Shown: positions 1-10,790 of the stretch, piece by piece
How the letters are laid out: every line of letters starts with the position of its first letter
Numbering within the stretch: the stretch's first letter is position 1
Assembly (NCBI GenBank): GCA_933228675.1
Contig: OW121741.1
Location: 39,957,952-40,021,951 of the forward strand
Direction: 5' to 3'
From: Stomorhina lunata
Taxonomy: Eukaryota > Arthropoda > Insecta > Diptera > Rhiniidae
DNA: 64,000 nucleotides
The notes under the pieces: generated by a model
Database searches by the model: none
Told to the model about the DNA's origin: nothing
Seen by the model: only the letters and a program-made list of their open reading frames with translations
Translations under genes and position numbers: made by a program

Positions 1-208
1 TTTGAAAAATTTCCTATAAAAATAGGAAATTTTTGAAAAATTTCCTATAAAAATAGGAAATTTTTGAAAAATTTCCTATAAAAATAGGAAATTTTTGAAA
101 AATTTCCTATAAAAATAGGAAATTTTTGAAAAATTTCCTATAAAAATAGGAAATTTTTGAAAAATTTCCTATAAAAATAGGAAATTTTTGAAAAATTTCC
201 TATAAAAG
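1..208. repeat. 31-bp satellite, family A, block 1
   Basis: Almost perfect tandem copies of a 31-bp unit containing the short palindrome TTTCCTAT-AAAA-ATAGGAAA followed by TTTTGAAA. Copies are near-identical here, so this end of the array was homogenised recently. The array is cut by the left edge of the window. It stops sharply at about 208, where non-repetitive DNA begins. The same unit, more diverged, resumes at about 1094. Confidence 0.95.
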
Positions 209-537
209 TTAATTAGTTATTTTGTAACAGTCAGAATAATAGGTAAATCATTGCAGAAATAAGTAGTAGAGTATATCGCTGCATGGATGATCATTATTTA
301 ACACGATCACTTTAAAATTTTTCCAAAGATTGTATGTTTGTGTTTGTGTGTCGCAGTAAATTCTAAACCATCAGTTGACTTCGTCATTGTCATCACGTTT
401 TAACGGATTTGGTTACAAACATTTAGCACTTAAATTTTGCAAACTTCTAAACGATCAATACAACAAACAATTTTGTTTGGATCGTACAACCGAGTGCCTA
501 AGTAATGCTCAAGTATTAACCAATATTAATTGTTAAT
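209..537. other. Non-repetitive DNA upstream of the candidate leader exon
   Basis: A mixed-complexity stretch between satellite and candidate promoter. No open frame and no recognisable transposon. It could hold regulatory DNA for the leader at 538-976, but no specific site can be supported. Confidence 0.4.
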
Positions 538-689
538 GTCGCTGCTTTTAACGCTGCTACCGCTCTGTGGCGCCGTTACTGCGTTTTATCCACTTTTGGT
601 GGCTTTTGTTTTAGTTTCATTCTTTGATCGTTCTCGTACTCGATTCATTTGCTGCTAATTAAATTTGTTGACCGCGTTCGTGCTGTTTT

Positions 690-800
690 GTTGTCTTTAG
701 TTTGGCGAATTTTCGTCGCAAGCAGTTGAATTTCAAAAGCCAAAGCGCGCGCATCACAAGTTTTTCTGTTTTGTATTTAAAACAACAAACGAAACGTTCT
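690..800 (+). promoter_or_regulatory. Candidate core promoter of a fly gene
   Basis: Two alternative starts are visible. One is an initiator-like GCAGTTG at 722-728, just downstream of a relatively G+C-rich tract. The other is a TATA-like TATTTAAAA at about 774-782, which would place initiation near 800-810. The choice is inferred only from motif position. Both would feed the ATG-free leader that ends in a strong splice donor at 977. Neither motif is decisive alone; short matches like these are frequent in A+T-rich DNA. Confidence 0.35.
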
Positions 801-976
801 TCAAGTGTTTGAAAAATATATACATATATACAATTTTTCCTAAGGAAAATTGAAAATTACTAAATACATATTTACAAACATAAGTAATAATCAAGAGTTG
901 TTAATAGAGATAAAAAAAGTGTTATAAATTGTGCAAAAAATAAAAGGATTAGAATTGTAAATAACTGATTAAAAAG
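724..976 (+). other. Candidate non-coding first exon (5' UTR) with splice donor
   Basis: The whole stretch 538-980 has no ATG on the + strand. In A+T-rich DNA of this length several would be expected by chance, so this fits selection against upstream start codons in a leader. It ends AAAAAG|GTAAGTCTT, a near-consensus fly 5' splice site with the intron starting at 977. The texture (AAC/CAAA-rich, then AAAAAGTG-like runs) resembles fly 5' UTRs. No downstream exon was identified in the remaining 63 kb, so the gene is unnamed. If real, the rest of the window is probably its first intron. A chance donor in intergenic DNA is the alternative. Confidence 0.5.
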
Positions 977-1093
977 GTAAGTCTTAAAAGAATTTAAAAA
1001 AAAAAATTTTTTTGTTAATTTTAAATATTTTTGAAAAATTATTCAAAAGAAAAATTATTTGCACTTAATCCCAGTGAAAAATATTTTCTGAAA

Positions 1094-3150
1094 TAAAAAA
1101 TTTTTCTAATTTTTGAAAAATTTCCTATGAAAATTTTTGAAAAATTTCCTATAAGAATAAGAAATTTTTGAAAAATTTCTTATCAAAATAAGAAATTTTT
1201 GAAAATTTTCCTATAAAAATAAAAAAAATAAATAAAAAAGTCCCTACAAAAATAACAAATTAAAAAAAATCTATAAAAATAAGAAATTTTTTAAAAAATT
1301 CTATAAAAATTAGAAATTTTTAAAAAATTTCCTATAAAAATAGGAAATCTTTGAAAATTTTCCTATAAAAATAAGAAATTTTTGAAAAATTTCCTATAAA
1401 AACAAGAAATTTTTTAAAAAATCCTAAAAAAGGAAAAAAATTTTGAAAAATTTCCTAAAAAAATTAATAAATAATTCCCTACAAAAATAATAAATTTAAA
1501 AAATAAATCTTAAGAATAAGAAATTTTTGAAAAAAAATCTATAAAAGCAAGAAATTTTGGAAAAATTTCCTATAAAAGTAAGAAATTTTTGAAAAATTTC
1601 CTACAAAAAGAAGAAATTTATAAAAAAATTCCTATCAAAATAAAAAAAAAAATAAAAAATTTCCTATAAAATAAGAAAATTTTCAAATATTTGCTATAAA
1701 AATAGGAAATTTAAAAAAAAAATCGATAAAAATAAGTACATAATTTTGGAAAATTTTTCAATAAAAATAATAAAAAAAAATATAGGACAAATTTTCTACA
1801 AAAGTAAGCAATTTTTTAAAAATTTCCTATAAAAATATGAAATTTTTGAAAAATTTCTTATAAAAATCGGCAATTTTTGAAAAATTTCCTATGAAACTAA
1901 GAAATTTTTTAAAAATTTTCTACGAAAATAAGAAATTTTTGAAAAATTTCCTATGAAAATAAGAAATTTTTGAAAAATTTCTTACGAAAATAAGAAATTT
2001 TTTAAAAATTTCCTATAAAAATAGGAAATTTTTGAAAAATTTTCTATAAAAATAAGAAATTTTTGAAAAATTTCCTATAAAAGTAAGAAATTTTTGAAAA
2101 ATTTCTTATAAAAATAAGAAATTTTTGAAAATTTTCCTATAAAAATAAAAAAATTTTTGAAAAATTTCCTATAAAAATAAGAAATTTTAGAAAAATTTCC
2201 TATAAAAAAAAGAAATTTTTGAAAAATTTCCTATAAAAATTTTTTCTTTGAAAAATTTTCTATGAAAATAAGAAATATTTAAAAATTTCCTATAAAAATA
2301 AGAAATTTTTTAAAAATTTCCTATAAAATAAGGAATTTTTTAAAAATTTCCTATAAAAATAAGAAATTTTTTAAAAATTTCCTATAAAAATAAGAAATTT
2401 TTTAAAAATTTCCTATAAGAATAAGAAATTTTTTAAAAATTTCCTATAAAAATAAGAAATTTGTTAAAAAAATCCTATAAAAATAAGAAATTTTTTAAAA
2501 ATTTCCTATAAAAATAAGAAATTTTTGTAGAATTTCCTATAAAAATAAGAAATTTTTGAAAAATTTCCTACAAAAAATAAGAAATTTAAAAAAAAATTTC
2601 CTCTCAAAATGAAAAAATTTTCAAAAATTTTCTTAAAAAATAGGAAATTAAAAAAAAGATAAAATAAGTACATAATTTTGGAAAAATTTCCATTTTTGAA
2701 AAATTTCTTATAAAAATAAGAAATTTTTGAAAAATTTCCTATAAAAATAAGAAATTTTTGAAAAATTTCCTATAAAAATAAGAAATTTTTGAAAAATTTC
2801 CTATAAAAATAAGAAATTTTTGAAAAATTTCCTATAAAAATAAGAAATTTTTGAAAAATTTCCTATAAAAATAAGAAATTTTTGAAAAATTTCCTATAAA
2901 AATAAGACATTTTTGAAAAATTTCCTATAAAAATAAGAATTTTTTGAAAAATTTCCTATAAAAATAAGAAATTTTTCAAAAATTTGCTATAAAAATAGGA
3001 AATTTTTCAAAAATTTGCTATAAAAATAGGAAATTTTTGAAAATTTTCCATAAAAATAAGTACATAATTTTGGAAAATTTTTTAATACAAATAATAAAAG
3101 TTTGAAAAATTTCCTATAAATGTAAGAAATTTTTAAAAATTTATTTCCTA
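1094..3150. repeat. 31-bp satellite, family A, diverged block 2
   Basis: About 65 diverged copies of the same 31-bp unit as at 1-208 (TTTTGAAAAATTTCCTATAA then AAATAAGAAAT). Many copies have ATAAG instead of ATAGG, which breaks the palindrome. Homogeneity varies: about 2700-2960 is regular, while 1200-1800 carries indels and A-runs. No coding potential. Confidence 0.93.
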
Positions 3151-4096
3151 TAATCAAATTGTGACCAAGAAATTACATTTTCGCGAAATACTAAGATTTC
3201 AAATTGCATGTACGGCGAAACGGTTCAAGATATCGACATCATTTTTTCTGTGTTTTATTTTCGTATTTGTTTCTTTTATGAACCTGAAACGATAATTTAT
3301 TATTTCTAATATTTGTTGAACAAAATTTGAAAAAAAAATCAAAAAATGATTTTTGAAACCGACCTGAGAAAAAAGTAAAATTTTATAATATGAAAAAAAC
3401 TAAGTAAATTTGATAATATTTTGACGAAATTCAGCTATTTAGTACTTACAGGCCATAGAATTGTAAATCATATCTTACTTTGGAATTTAGGTTATTTAAT
3501 CAGGTATTTTGTAACTTTGGGCGGCCATGGGCACGCTTTCCCCCAACCGATTGACCTCATATTTGCAAGGTATTATTTTTTTAAACATTTTGAACAAATC
3601 TGGGGGTTGGCCGTATACAAATTCAAACTTTGAAAAATAACTGACAATCTAATATATACGGGAGGGAAATTGTTTTGGATCTAAAACCTACCCAATTACG
3701 ACACTTTTGCAATCCATATGTAAAATTTTATCAAAATAGGATATCGGTTTTGTAAAGGCAAACTTATTTTCCAAAATTTTTCAATGTATAATGCGAAATT
3801 TTCTGAAAGTTAGAACTGCAATTTATCATAAAAATTGAACCACTGTGCGAGGCATTGAATCATAATTTTCTTAAACTTTTAAGTTTTTTAATTTAATTTG
3901 ATTATTTTCAGGCGAATATATATATTCCTAATATTTGTCATCAAATCTTCCAAAGGCTGAATACGAAAATAATTTAACATTTTGATCTTAAAATATTGAA
4001 GTCACTTTTCAAAAAGTTTTATTTTGTGGATTTCCTACGATTTAATTTAATTATTTTTTTTAAATTTTTATTATTTTTGTGGTTATATTGAAAATA
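3151..4096. repeat. Diverged dispersed repeat (family S)
   Basis: A+T-rich DNA with segments shared with 27900-28150, such as GATTTTTGAAACCGA and AGCTATTTAGTACTT, so it is an old dispersed repeat. A 70-codon open frame at 3421-3633 has no start ATG within its first codons, no recognisable motif and no partner; I do not call it a gene. Confidence 0.5.
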
Positions 4097-4290
4097 CAGT
4101 CACTCAAATTACTGTCCCAATATTTTTAAGTTCTTTACGAATATGAATGTAACAACAAAGCTGTTGGCTCAATCTCTCTGATATTTGGTATTATTGTATA
4201 TTGGACTCGTGTTGACAACTATAATTAAAAAGCATCAAAAGCAAATTTTTATTGGGACGGTTTTTTGACTTTAGATTTATTAACATATTT

Positions 4291-5020
4291 TTATACCCTT
4301 CACCGCCATAAGTGGAAAGGGTATTATTAGTTTGTGCTGATGTATGTAACGCATAGAAATATTTGTCTTAGTATACCAATAGGTTTAGAATCACTTTCTT
4401 CGTCGATTTAGCGATATCAGTCTGTCTGTCCATCTGGCTGGACCCCCATGTAAACCATGTAATCAAAGTACGATCGCAATTCTAAAGATAATTTAATGAA
4501 ATTTGGCACAGATAATTTTTTTGATAGTAAGACCATGGCTATTGAAATTCGTCAAAATCGGTTCATTATTTATGGTACCTCCCATAGGTCTTACTTCCCG
4601 GAATTGATATTTTGGCCAAATACTGCTTATGTAAACCAAAATCACTGTAACGATTTGCTGGGCCGATTTTAAATCGCCCTCTTCTGTCAAAACGCACTAA
4701 ATGAGACAAAAATCTCTAAAACTCTCATAAATCTGAAGATAATGGAAATTTTGAGTTTAGTTTTTCCATATATAATTTTTGTAGCAACTCATCAATTTGC
4801 CAAATATCGCAAAAATCGTTTCACATTTGACCCTAGCTCTCATAGGTATAAGTCCAAATGACGGAAATAGCTTAAATATATAAGTTTTTAGAAAATGTTT
4901 GTATGATGGCAAAATTTAGCAAACATTTGTCTTTATACAGGAAAAAGAACAGTTTTGACCTTAGTGGTGAAGGGTATCGTATGGTCGCGCTTGACCGACT
5001 ATAGCACTTTCTTACTTATT
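4291..5020 (+). mobile_element. HINE (Helentron/DINE-1-like) copy A
   Basis: Begins TTATACCCTTCACCGCCAT and ends with GGTGAAGGGTATCG, hairpin-like GCGCTTGACCGAC, then CTTACTTATT. The family, seen in ten near-complete copies here, has subterminal inverted repeats (TACCCTTCACCAC / GTGGTGAAGGGTA), a GTCY-type tract (GTCTGTCTGTCC here) and no reading frame. These are known features of DINE-1/mini-me-type elements mobilised by Helentrons. It is inserted in the Tc1 remnant. Confidence 0.8.
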
Positions 5021-5025
5021 TTAAT

Positions 5026-5219
5026 TTAATATTTTGTATAGCCTTTATTCGCAGTAATAACGGCTTTAATACGACGCAGTATACTCTCTACTAAATGTTT
5101 CCAATCACTTGGAGCAATGCCGTTCTAAGCTTCCACCACTTCTGCCCTCACTTTATCTTAATTACCAGGGGTTGCAACAACACCTCTCTTAAAAACGTCA
5201 CTGAGGTGCGCAATGGGGT
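5026..5219 (-). pseudogene. Tc1-like transposase C-terminal fragment
   Basis: Minus-strand translation gives SDWKHLVESILRRIKAVI followed by TANKGYTKY and a TAA stop at 5028-5026. The LVES-M-RRI-AVI-AKGG-TKY ending is the classical C-terminus of Tc1 transposases. An in-frame stop lies further upstream. None of the catalytic DDE region is present, so the fragment cannot act. Confidence 0.7.
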
Positions 5220-5394
5220 TAATGAACTGCATCCGATTCTATTTTTATACTCATTGAAAGGGGCCCACGTTTTATGAGGTGAACCGATTTTTTTTTTAGA
5301 AAATTTATTTTTTCAAGTGGGTCTGGCCGGGGATCGAACTTGGGACCTCTGGTATACTAGGCGGATGACTAACCTGCTACACCACGGCCGTTGG
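5220..5394 (-). mobile_element. tRNA-derived SINE, copy 1
   Basis: Reading on the minus strand from 5394: CCGTGGTGTAGCAGGTTAG (A box), ATCCGCCTAGTATACCAGAG, then GTTCGATCCC (B box), a poly-A-like linker, and tail CGGTTCACCTCATAA. The middle is deleted relative to copy 2 (10791-11040), but both share the 3' part TTTCAATGAGT-TAAAAATAGAATCGGATGCA. A pol III-type SINE with a tRNA head. Confidence 0.8.
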
Positions 5395-6425
5395 ATATAC
5401 TCTAGAAAGTTCAAGGAATGAGACATGAAATAATAATAACAAGGAAGTTTCATTCTCTCTCTTCAAAATTATTTTGAAGTATATTGGGTTTTTGAAGTTT
5501 CATATTTGAAAACAATTGAAAGAAAAATGATGCCACATTAAGAAAAGGGGTACGTAATACATTGGGATTAGTTATCAAAAATGTGTAATTTTGAAGTAAA
5601 GCATATAATGAAGACATTCAATATCAAAGAAATATAGTTGGAACAAATTGTATGATTATTTATTGAAGCTTTTTCGTAAATATTCGTAAGTTTTTTATGC
5701 ATAAATTTACATAAATTTTGTCATCATAAAATATTAGAAAAGTGGGATTGTCGGCAAAAATATGGTAGCACAAACTTTTACTATCCTAACAAACGTCAGA
5801 AAGTTATCATGGCGACAAAAAGAGAGAATGGAACAACCTTCAGAATTATTAAGTCATGGAATGAGATTAGATCGACTTAAAAATTTTAATTTAAAAATGT
5901 TAAATTTTTTCCGTAGGCAATCTGTTGTTTAGAAATACTTTGGATACAAACTTTTTTATCTAATATTCTATGGATATTCTTAAAAGATGTCAATGATTTA
6001 TTTGTTAGGTTTTTAAAAAATCTAAAAACTTTTTCTTTATGTAGATATGTTTATATACAATATCTACAATATATAATTTTTAATTTTAAAATATAAATGA
6101 AACAAACAAAAATAAAAGATATTTATGTATACATATGTATGTTTATTAAGGTGCGTCAATTTGTTTGAATGACAAAAAACGAGAAAGCAAAACTACAAAT
6201 AGTTTTAAGAAACTTACGGAATCTGAAATTAAAAAACATAGATCCCGCCATGATTTCGGTTTTGTACAAATTGACCCAATCTAACGTGTGTAATTCCAGA
6301 AATTTTCTGTTGTTTTTTCTTTTCGTATAAAAACAAAACTTATAGAATTCTTTTAGAAACTAAATAATAATAAATAAGATGAAAACATAATTATATTTAT
6401 CAAAACGACATAGTATTAAAAACAT
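5395..6425. other. A+T-rich DNA with no recognised feature
   Basis: No coding frame, RNA gene or repeat family recognised. Composition matches the surrounding intergenic or intronic background. Confidence 0.5.
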
Positions 6426-6606
6426 AAAGTGCTATAGTCGGTGAAGCCCAACTCTGTACGCCTGATACGTATGGGTTAAAAAAAGTTTTTACCCTCTTTC
6501 ACCCTTATTAGTGCCACTTCCAAAAAAGTACCAAACCCTTATATGTCTAGCTGATCCAAATCCAATTTCAACTTTGTTTCTATCGATGTTGTTTTCAGAG
6601 ATATGA

Positions 6607-6822
6607 TGTAAATAATTTTTTCCTATTCTACCCTGTTTTACCCCTGACGGCCGAATTTGAAAAAAGTAGCAAATATTTGTAAATTTTTAGAGCTGATCTC
6701 AGACCAATTTAGTCTGTAAATAATTTCTTCCTATTCTACCCTGTTTTACCCCTGACGGCCGAATTTGAAAAAAGTAGCAAATATTTGTAAATTTTTAGAG
6801 CTGATCTCAGACCAATTTAGTC
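6607..6822. repeat. 108-bp tandem duplication
   Basis: Two adjacent copies (6607-6714 and 6715-6822) of one module of family M, from TGTAAATAATTT to CCAATTTAGTC. They differ at about one base, so the duplication is recent compared with the divergence of the other modules. Confidence 0.9.
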
Positions 6823-7351
6823 TAGTTTCTATCACTTTTGGTTTATAAGATATTACGTTACCGCATTTTTCCCTTTTTACCTCCAAAATTAAAAAGAAGT
6901 ATCAAACACGTGTCTTATATTTTTTCAATGTGAATCGACCCGTCTGTAAATTATACTTCTGACTTCATTAGCTTAAATATTTTCCCGGTTTTACCTTTTT
7001 GTACCCTATTTATCCAAAAAGTACCAAACACGTATTTAATGTTTTTTAGTACTTATCAATTGTGATGAAATTGAGTCTCTATGTTTATTATTTCAAAAGA
7101 TACGCGGGGGTTAAAAAAGTACCAAAATATAGCTTTTTACCATCTCACCCCTTTTAATGCCAGTTCCAAAAGATGGTCAAATACGTGTCCCCTTATTTTT
7201 CTGAGGGATCCAAATCCAATTTCAACTTTGTTTCTATCGATGTTGTTTTCGGAGATATGATGTTACTCTCTCTTGTCTACCCTGTTTTACCCTCTAGGCA
7301 GGCAAATTTCAAAAAATACCGAACACGTGTCCCTTAATTTATTGGGAATCT

Positions 7352-7554
7352 CAAACCAATTTAATTTTCGTTCTATCGCTTTTGGTTTAGGATGTTATGT
7401 AAATGTTACCGATTTTTCCCTTTTTACCCTCTAAATTGAAAACAGTACCGTTTTTGGTACTTTTTTCAATTTATAGGGTAAATATGGGAAAATCTGTAAC
7501 ATTAACATAACATCCTAAATCAAAAGCGTTAGAAGCGAAAATTAAATTGGTTTG
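7352..7554. repeat. Inverted duplication with about 98-bp arms
   Basis: Arm 1 starts CAAACCAATTTAATTTTCG at 7352 and runs to GTACCG. Arm 2 starts TTGGTACTTTTTTCAATTTA and ends AAATTAAATTGGTTTG at 7554. The arms match with scattered mismatches and almost no loop. This is the only module of family M in reverse orientation. Confidence 0.85.
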
Positions 7555-8100
7555 TACTTGGTTTTGTACTTGGCAATCGACTTCTCTATAAATTTTATTT
7601 CTAGCTTTACTGGTTCAAGTGTTATACAAAAGATAAAGAAAAAAGGACCTATCCTTTTCCTCCCGTTTTTACCCTTTTTTGCCCCTAAAATCAAAAAAGA
7701 CTAAACACGTGTCTAATATTTTTTTTCTTGTTTACCATCTCCGTTTTAAATTCTGTTTGGTTCAAAAGATACATATGGGTTAAAAAAATGTACCAACATT
7801 TTATTTTTGCTCTTTTTACCTCCATTTGTCCCATCTGCCAAAAAGTATCAAAAACGTATCTATTTATGTTTGTATCTGATCCCAACGCAATTTTGGTCCT
7901 ACGACGTTTACTTCCGGAGATAGAGCATTACCAATTTATGCCTTTTTTATCCCTTTTTATACCTTTAGCGGCCTAATTTCTAAAAATCCCTTAATAGTGG
8001 ATCTAGGTGGAAAAAGGTACCCGCTGTCAAAATTTCAGCTTTTTTAGCTTTAGCCGTTTGGACTGGGCGATGATGAGTCAGTCACGTTAGAGTTTTATAT

Positions 8101-8335
8101 ACATATGTATATGTATAGAAGATTAACTCAAGACTAATATATTTAAGCCCTTTTCGTCATTGACAATTATATGGGAACTAGGGTCAAATGTGAACAGCTT
8201 TTCTCGAAATTTTGAAAAGTTGATGACAGTTTATAAAAAAAATGATGTGTGCAAGAAATAAACATAAAATTGTCGTTATCTTCAGGCTAAGAGCATGAAA
8301 AACTAAACAAACGAATTTTGACTTTTCACTTTTTT
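8101..8335 (-). mobile_element. Degenerate HINE fragment
   Basis: Shares TTTAAGC..TTTTCGTCATT, GGGAACTAGGGTCAAATGTG and TCTCGAAATTTTG with the 3' half of intact HINEs read in reverse. Both ends are missing. Confidence 0.6.
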
Positions 8336-8475
8336 AACGGGCTCCAAAATTCAAGCAGACAACTACAAAAATGTACCAAAGATCTCAATATGAACTTTGT
8401 AGAACATATGAACTTCCTAGGAATGATTCTTAACCAAGGTTCGAAAAAATAATCTAAAATATTGTATTTAAAGGT
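8336..8475. repeat. Fragment of dispersed repeat T
   Basis: GACAACTACAAAAATGTACC, AAGATCTCAATATGAACTTT and GTAGAACATATGAACTTCCT are shared with 37380-37470 and the tandem block 37611-38050. A single truncated module. Confidence 0.65.
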
Positions 8476-8690
8476 ACCGTACTATACTTAGGCAAGTTCT
8501 ATACAAAGTCAAATAAATGTACATTTCAAGAGCGCGTGTGTGTGCCTTAGCTTTTTCTCATTGAATAATCGTCTCCATTAGTTGTTTCCGAATTAGAGAA
8601 GCAGCGATATGCTCTCTTTTTTTATGGGACTTTTCAAAACGACCATATGGCAAATCATTGGTTAGACCAAAATTAAATGCCTATCTGATG
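8476..8690 (+). mobile_element. Fragment of the foldback/MITE family K
   Basis: Contains GTGTGTGTGCCTTAGCTTT, GTCTCCATTAGTTGTTTCCG and TTTTCAAAACGACCATA, the distal part of the family seen whole at 45931-46198 and 32515-34080. The 5' terminal repeat is absent. Confidence 0.6.
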
Positions 8691-9298
8691 TCTTTACGAC
8701 ATCTGCTGACCAGCGAGAACTACGAGTTTTTGAACTCGCCCTAAGTTTTTGTCACTTTAAGCACAGTTTGGACAACTGTGGCAGGATCAGGGTAAGGGAA
8801 ACTATGATCCATAAGAAAATTCTTTATATTCACATATAATTTGTTACAACAACCAAAATCGGTTTATCAACTCCTTCGCCACAATGTTTATGTAGAAATT
8901 TAAAAAAAAAATATTGATAACAATACGAGTATCTATAAATAATTACAGTTCTTGTAAACAAGAAAAGCAAAATAAATAATTTATCTTATTAAAGAAATAC
9001 AATAGGAATTGTAAATATAAATCTTGTAGGTTTTTCTTATTTAAATACATATAATTAATAACATTATAAACCACTAAAGGGTTATTACACTGACTGGTCT
9101 AAAAATAAATTAAATATCACTCCTATTTTAAAGTATTAATTTTGTATGCCTTTACACAGTGGGTGATTTAATAAGAAAAACAAAGTAGCAATTTTGATAT
9201 TTTTAAACGGTGGGATAAAACTAGTCAACAGCCAAATTTATATTCAAGTTAAAAAATGAGTTACAGCCCTCAAAACGAACATTTTCCAATATTTTTGT
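8691..9298. other. A+T-rich DNA with no recognised feature
   Basis: No coding frame, RNA gene or repeat family recognised. The next copy of the HINE family begins at 9299. Confidence 0.45.
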
Positions 9299-9490
9299 TT
9301 TTATACCCTTCCCAACCATAGGTGGGTATTAATGTGGGGTTTATATAACTCAAGCGTCTGACGATTGAGTGAAATTTACATGTATTTTGTTTTTGTTACA
9401 ATAACAAAACACATGTCTCACCATACCCACCTTTTAGTATACCAATAGACTAAGAATCACTTTCCGAGTCGATTTAGCGATGTCAGTCCA
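9299..9490 (+). mobile_element. HINE copy B, 5' fragment holding half of a palindromic insert
   Basis: Starts TTATACCCTTCCCAACCATA and carries the family block TTTTAGTATACCAATAGACT to TCGATTTAGCGATGTCAG, then stops. Between them (about 9332-9412) is a segment identical in type to the left arm and loop of the palindrome at 18290-18420 (TATAACTCAAGCGTCTGACG and on). Confidence 0.7.
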
Positions 9491-9938
9491 TGAAATCTCA
9501 TTCGAGCTTAACGTTTAAAAGTTCTTGAATTATTTCCCTAAATTTTTTTTCAGGGTGTGATAGTAGCAAATTTCAAAACTTTTCAAATCTTATTTGTCTA
9601 AACAATTCATACATAATATTATTTCTTACGATAAAACTTTGATTTATTGTTTTTGAGTTTTTTATCGACATTATTATCTTGTTGGTAACATTTATTATCT
9701 CCAGTCATTAAATGTCATAAAAATATAAAATAATAAAATACAGAACATGATATAATAATTTAATTATTTTGGAAATATTAAATAGAAAACATAAAATTAA
9801 TTGACTTCAAAAACAAAAAATAAAATAAAACAAAATTTCAATTTAAAAGCAACAATAAAACTGAAGTTATGAATGAATGTTTTGCCGACTCATTTACATT
9901 CACATAAATAATAAATTATTTAATTAACATTAATAATA
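9491..9938. other. A+T-rich DNA with no recognised feature
   Basis: Simple A/T-rich sequence between HINE B and the MITE at 9939. No coding potential. Confidence 0.45.
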
Positions 9939-10085
9939 TGTTTGTTCCCGTACTCTAACGAAACAACCCAAACTTACTCAAACTTGTTCCCGTACAAAAT
10001 TTTCAATACAAATTTTTGTTTTTTGAGTAATTTCTGACAACTTCGGACTGTTTTGGGTTGTTTCGTTAGAGTACGGGAACAAACA
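9939..10085. mobile_element. 147-bp MITE with 34-bp perfect terminal inverted repeats
   Basis: Left end TGTTTGTTCCCGTACTCTAA then CGAAACAACCCAAA; the right end is its exact complement over 34 bp. Flanks are TAATA on both sides, so the target-site duplication is TA or TAATA. TA would fit a Tc1/mariner-mobilised MITE. No coding sequence. Perfect ends suggest recent activity. Confidence 0.85.
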
Positions 10086-10109
10086 TAATAATGCCAAACA
10101 GACAAGTTA

Positions 10110-10170
10110 GAGTGCTTTATTCGGCAATGATGAATCTAAAATACCCTTCACTACTATTGATCATAATTTT
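10110..10170 (-). mobile_element. Eroded end of a HINE, interrupted by later insertions
   Basis: GACAAGTTAGAGTGCTTTAT and AATACCCTTCACTACTA match the end of intact reverse HINEs. A matching opposite end, TTAGTGAAGGGTATAC, occurs at 12535-12550. The two may be halves of one copy split by everything between them, although the match is short. Confidence 0.4.
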
Positions 10171-10189
10171 AAAGAACGGAATCGAAACA

Positions 10190-10790
10190 AAGGGTGTTTC
10201 AATAAGAGCCCTACAAAAACAAAATTCTTTATTTCTGTAAAAGAACGTTTGATGCCATTATGTATAAAACTCAATTTCTTTTGCATGGCCACCAAGGGCA
10301 CTCTTGCGAAAGTCCAGTCGCTGAACCCAATTTTCGACGGTTTTCAAGTATAAATTGGCCGATACTGCTGCAATTTCACTTTCGATAATCGTACAAAGTT
10401 AATCGTCGCTGGGTTGTTGGCATAGACCATAGACTTGGCGTAGCCCCACAATAAATATTCTAACGGCGTCAAATCGCACGACCGAGGCGGTCACTCGACT
10501 GGACTATTTCGTGAGATAACACGTTCTTCAAACATGGTTTTCAATAAATTGATTGTGACATTCGCTGTGTAGCGCCGCATGTCCTCCAAGTCCATATCAT
10601 CCAATTGCCGCCAAAAATATTCGGTTATCATTGAACGGTAGTGATTTCCAATCACAGTAACCTTACTGTGAATGCGAATCGCCACTCTTGATCATCACGG
10701 AAGAAGTACGCCCCAATGACGCCGGCGGCCGATAAAATACACCAAACCGTAATATTTTCGGTATGCAATGGTGACTCATGTGAACTGCCG
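10190..10790 (-). pseudogene. Mariner/Tc1-superfamily transposase remnant
   Basis: Minus-strand pieces read AAGVIGAYFFRDDQ, HYRSMITEYFWRQLDDMDLE, then RVISRN and PPRSCDLTP-LLWGYAKSMVYANNP. These align by eye with the better copy at 55863-57626. The segment that should hold the second catalytic Asp (WFQQD-ATCH) is deleted after LEDM, and there are frameshifts and stops. The third Asp (SCDL) survives. The far end at 10190 (AAAGGGTGTTTCAATAAGAG) may be the terminal repeat. The 5' half is gone; the remnant abuts the SINE at 10791. Confidence 0.75.

Larger units (their letters stand above)
4097..5219 (-). mobile_element. Tc1-like transposon remnant, 3' half, split by a HINE
   Basis: Left part (4097-4273): inverted repeats, AGTCACTCAAATTACTGTCC at 4098 against the complement of GGGACGGTTTTTTGACT near 4255, as in Tc1-like elements with long terminal repeats. 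Right part (5026-5219): the C-terminus of a Tc1-type transposase on the minus strand. HINE A (4291-5020) lies between them. Removing it leaves about 200 bp from stop codon to element end, a plausible 3' region. The 5' half is missing; the remnant abuts a SINE at 5220. Confidence 0.6.
6426..8100 (+). repeat. Long modular dispersed element (family M)
   Basis: Opens AAAGTGCTATAGTCGGTGAA, like the reverse end of HINEs, and closes near CGTTTGGACTGGGCGATGAT then GAGTCAGTCACG. In between are about ten degenerate 100-150-bp modules: TTTTACCC runs, AAAAAGTACCAAACACGTGT, and TCTATCGCTTTTGGTTTA. No protein. Short open frames at 7691-7976 are shadows of the modules. Probably a non-autonomous rolling-circle-type or satellite-like element. 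Confidence 0.6.

Noticed and set aside
1..3150. CRISPR array
   Set aside because: Regular spacing, but there are no unique spacers: the unit is contiguous 31-bp satellite, and the genome is eukaryotic.
7691..7976. Overlapping 64- and 82-codon frames
   Set aside because: Lie within modules of repeat M; no domain, and neighbouring modules have stops in the same frames.
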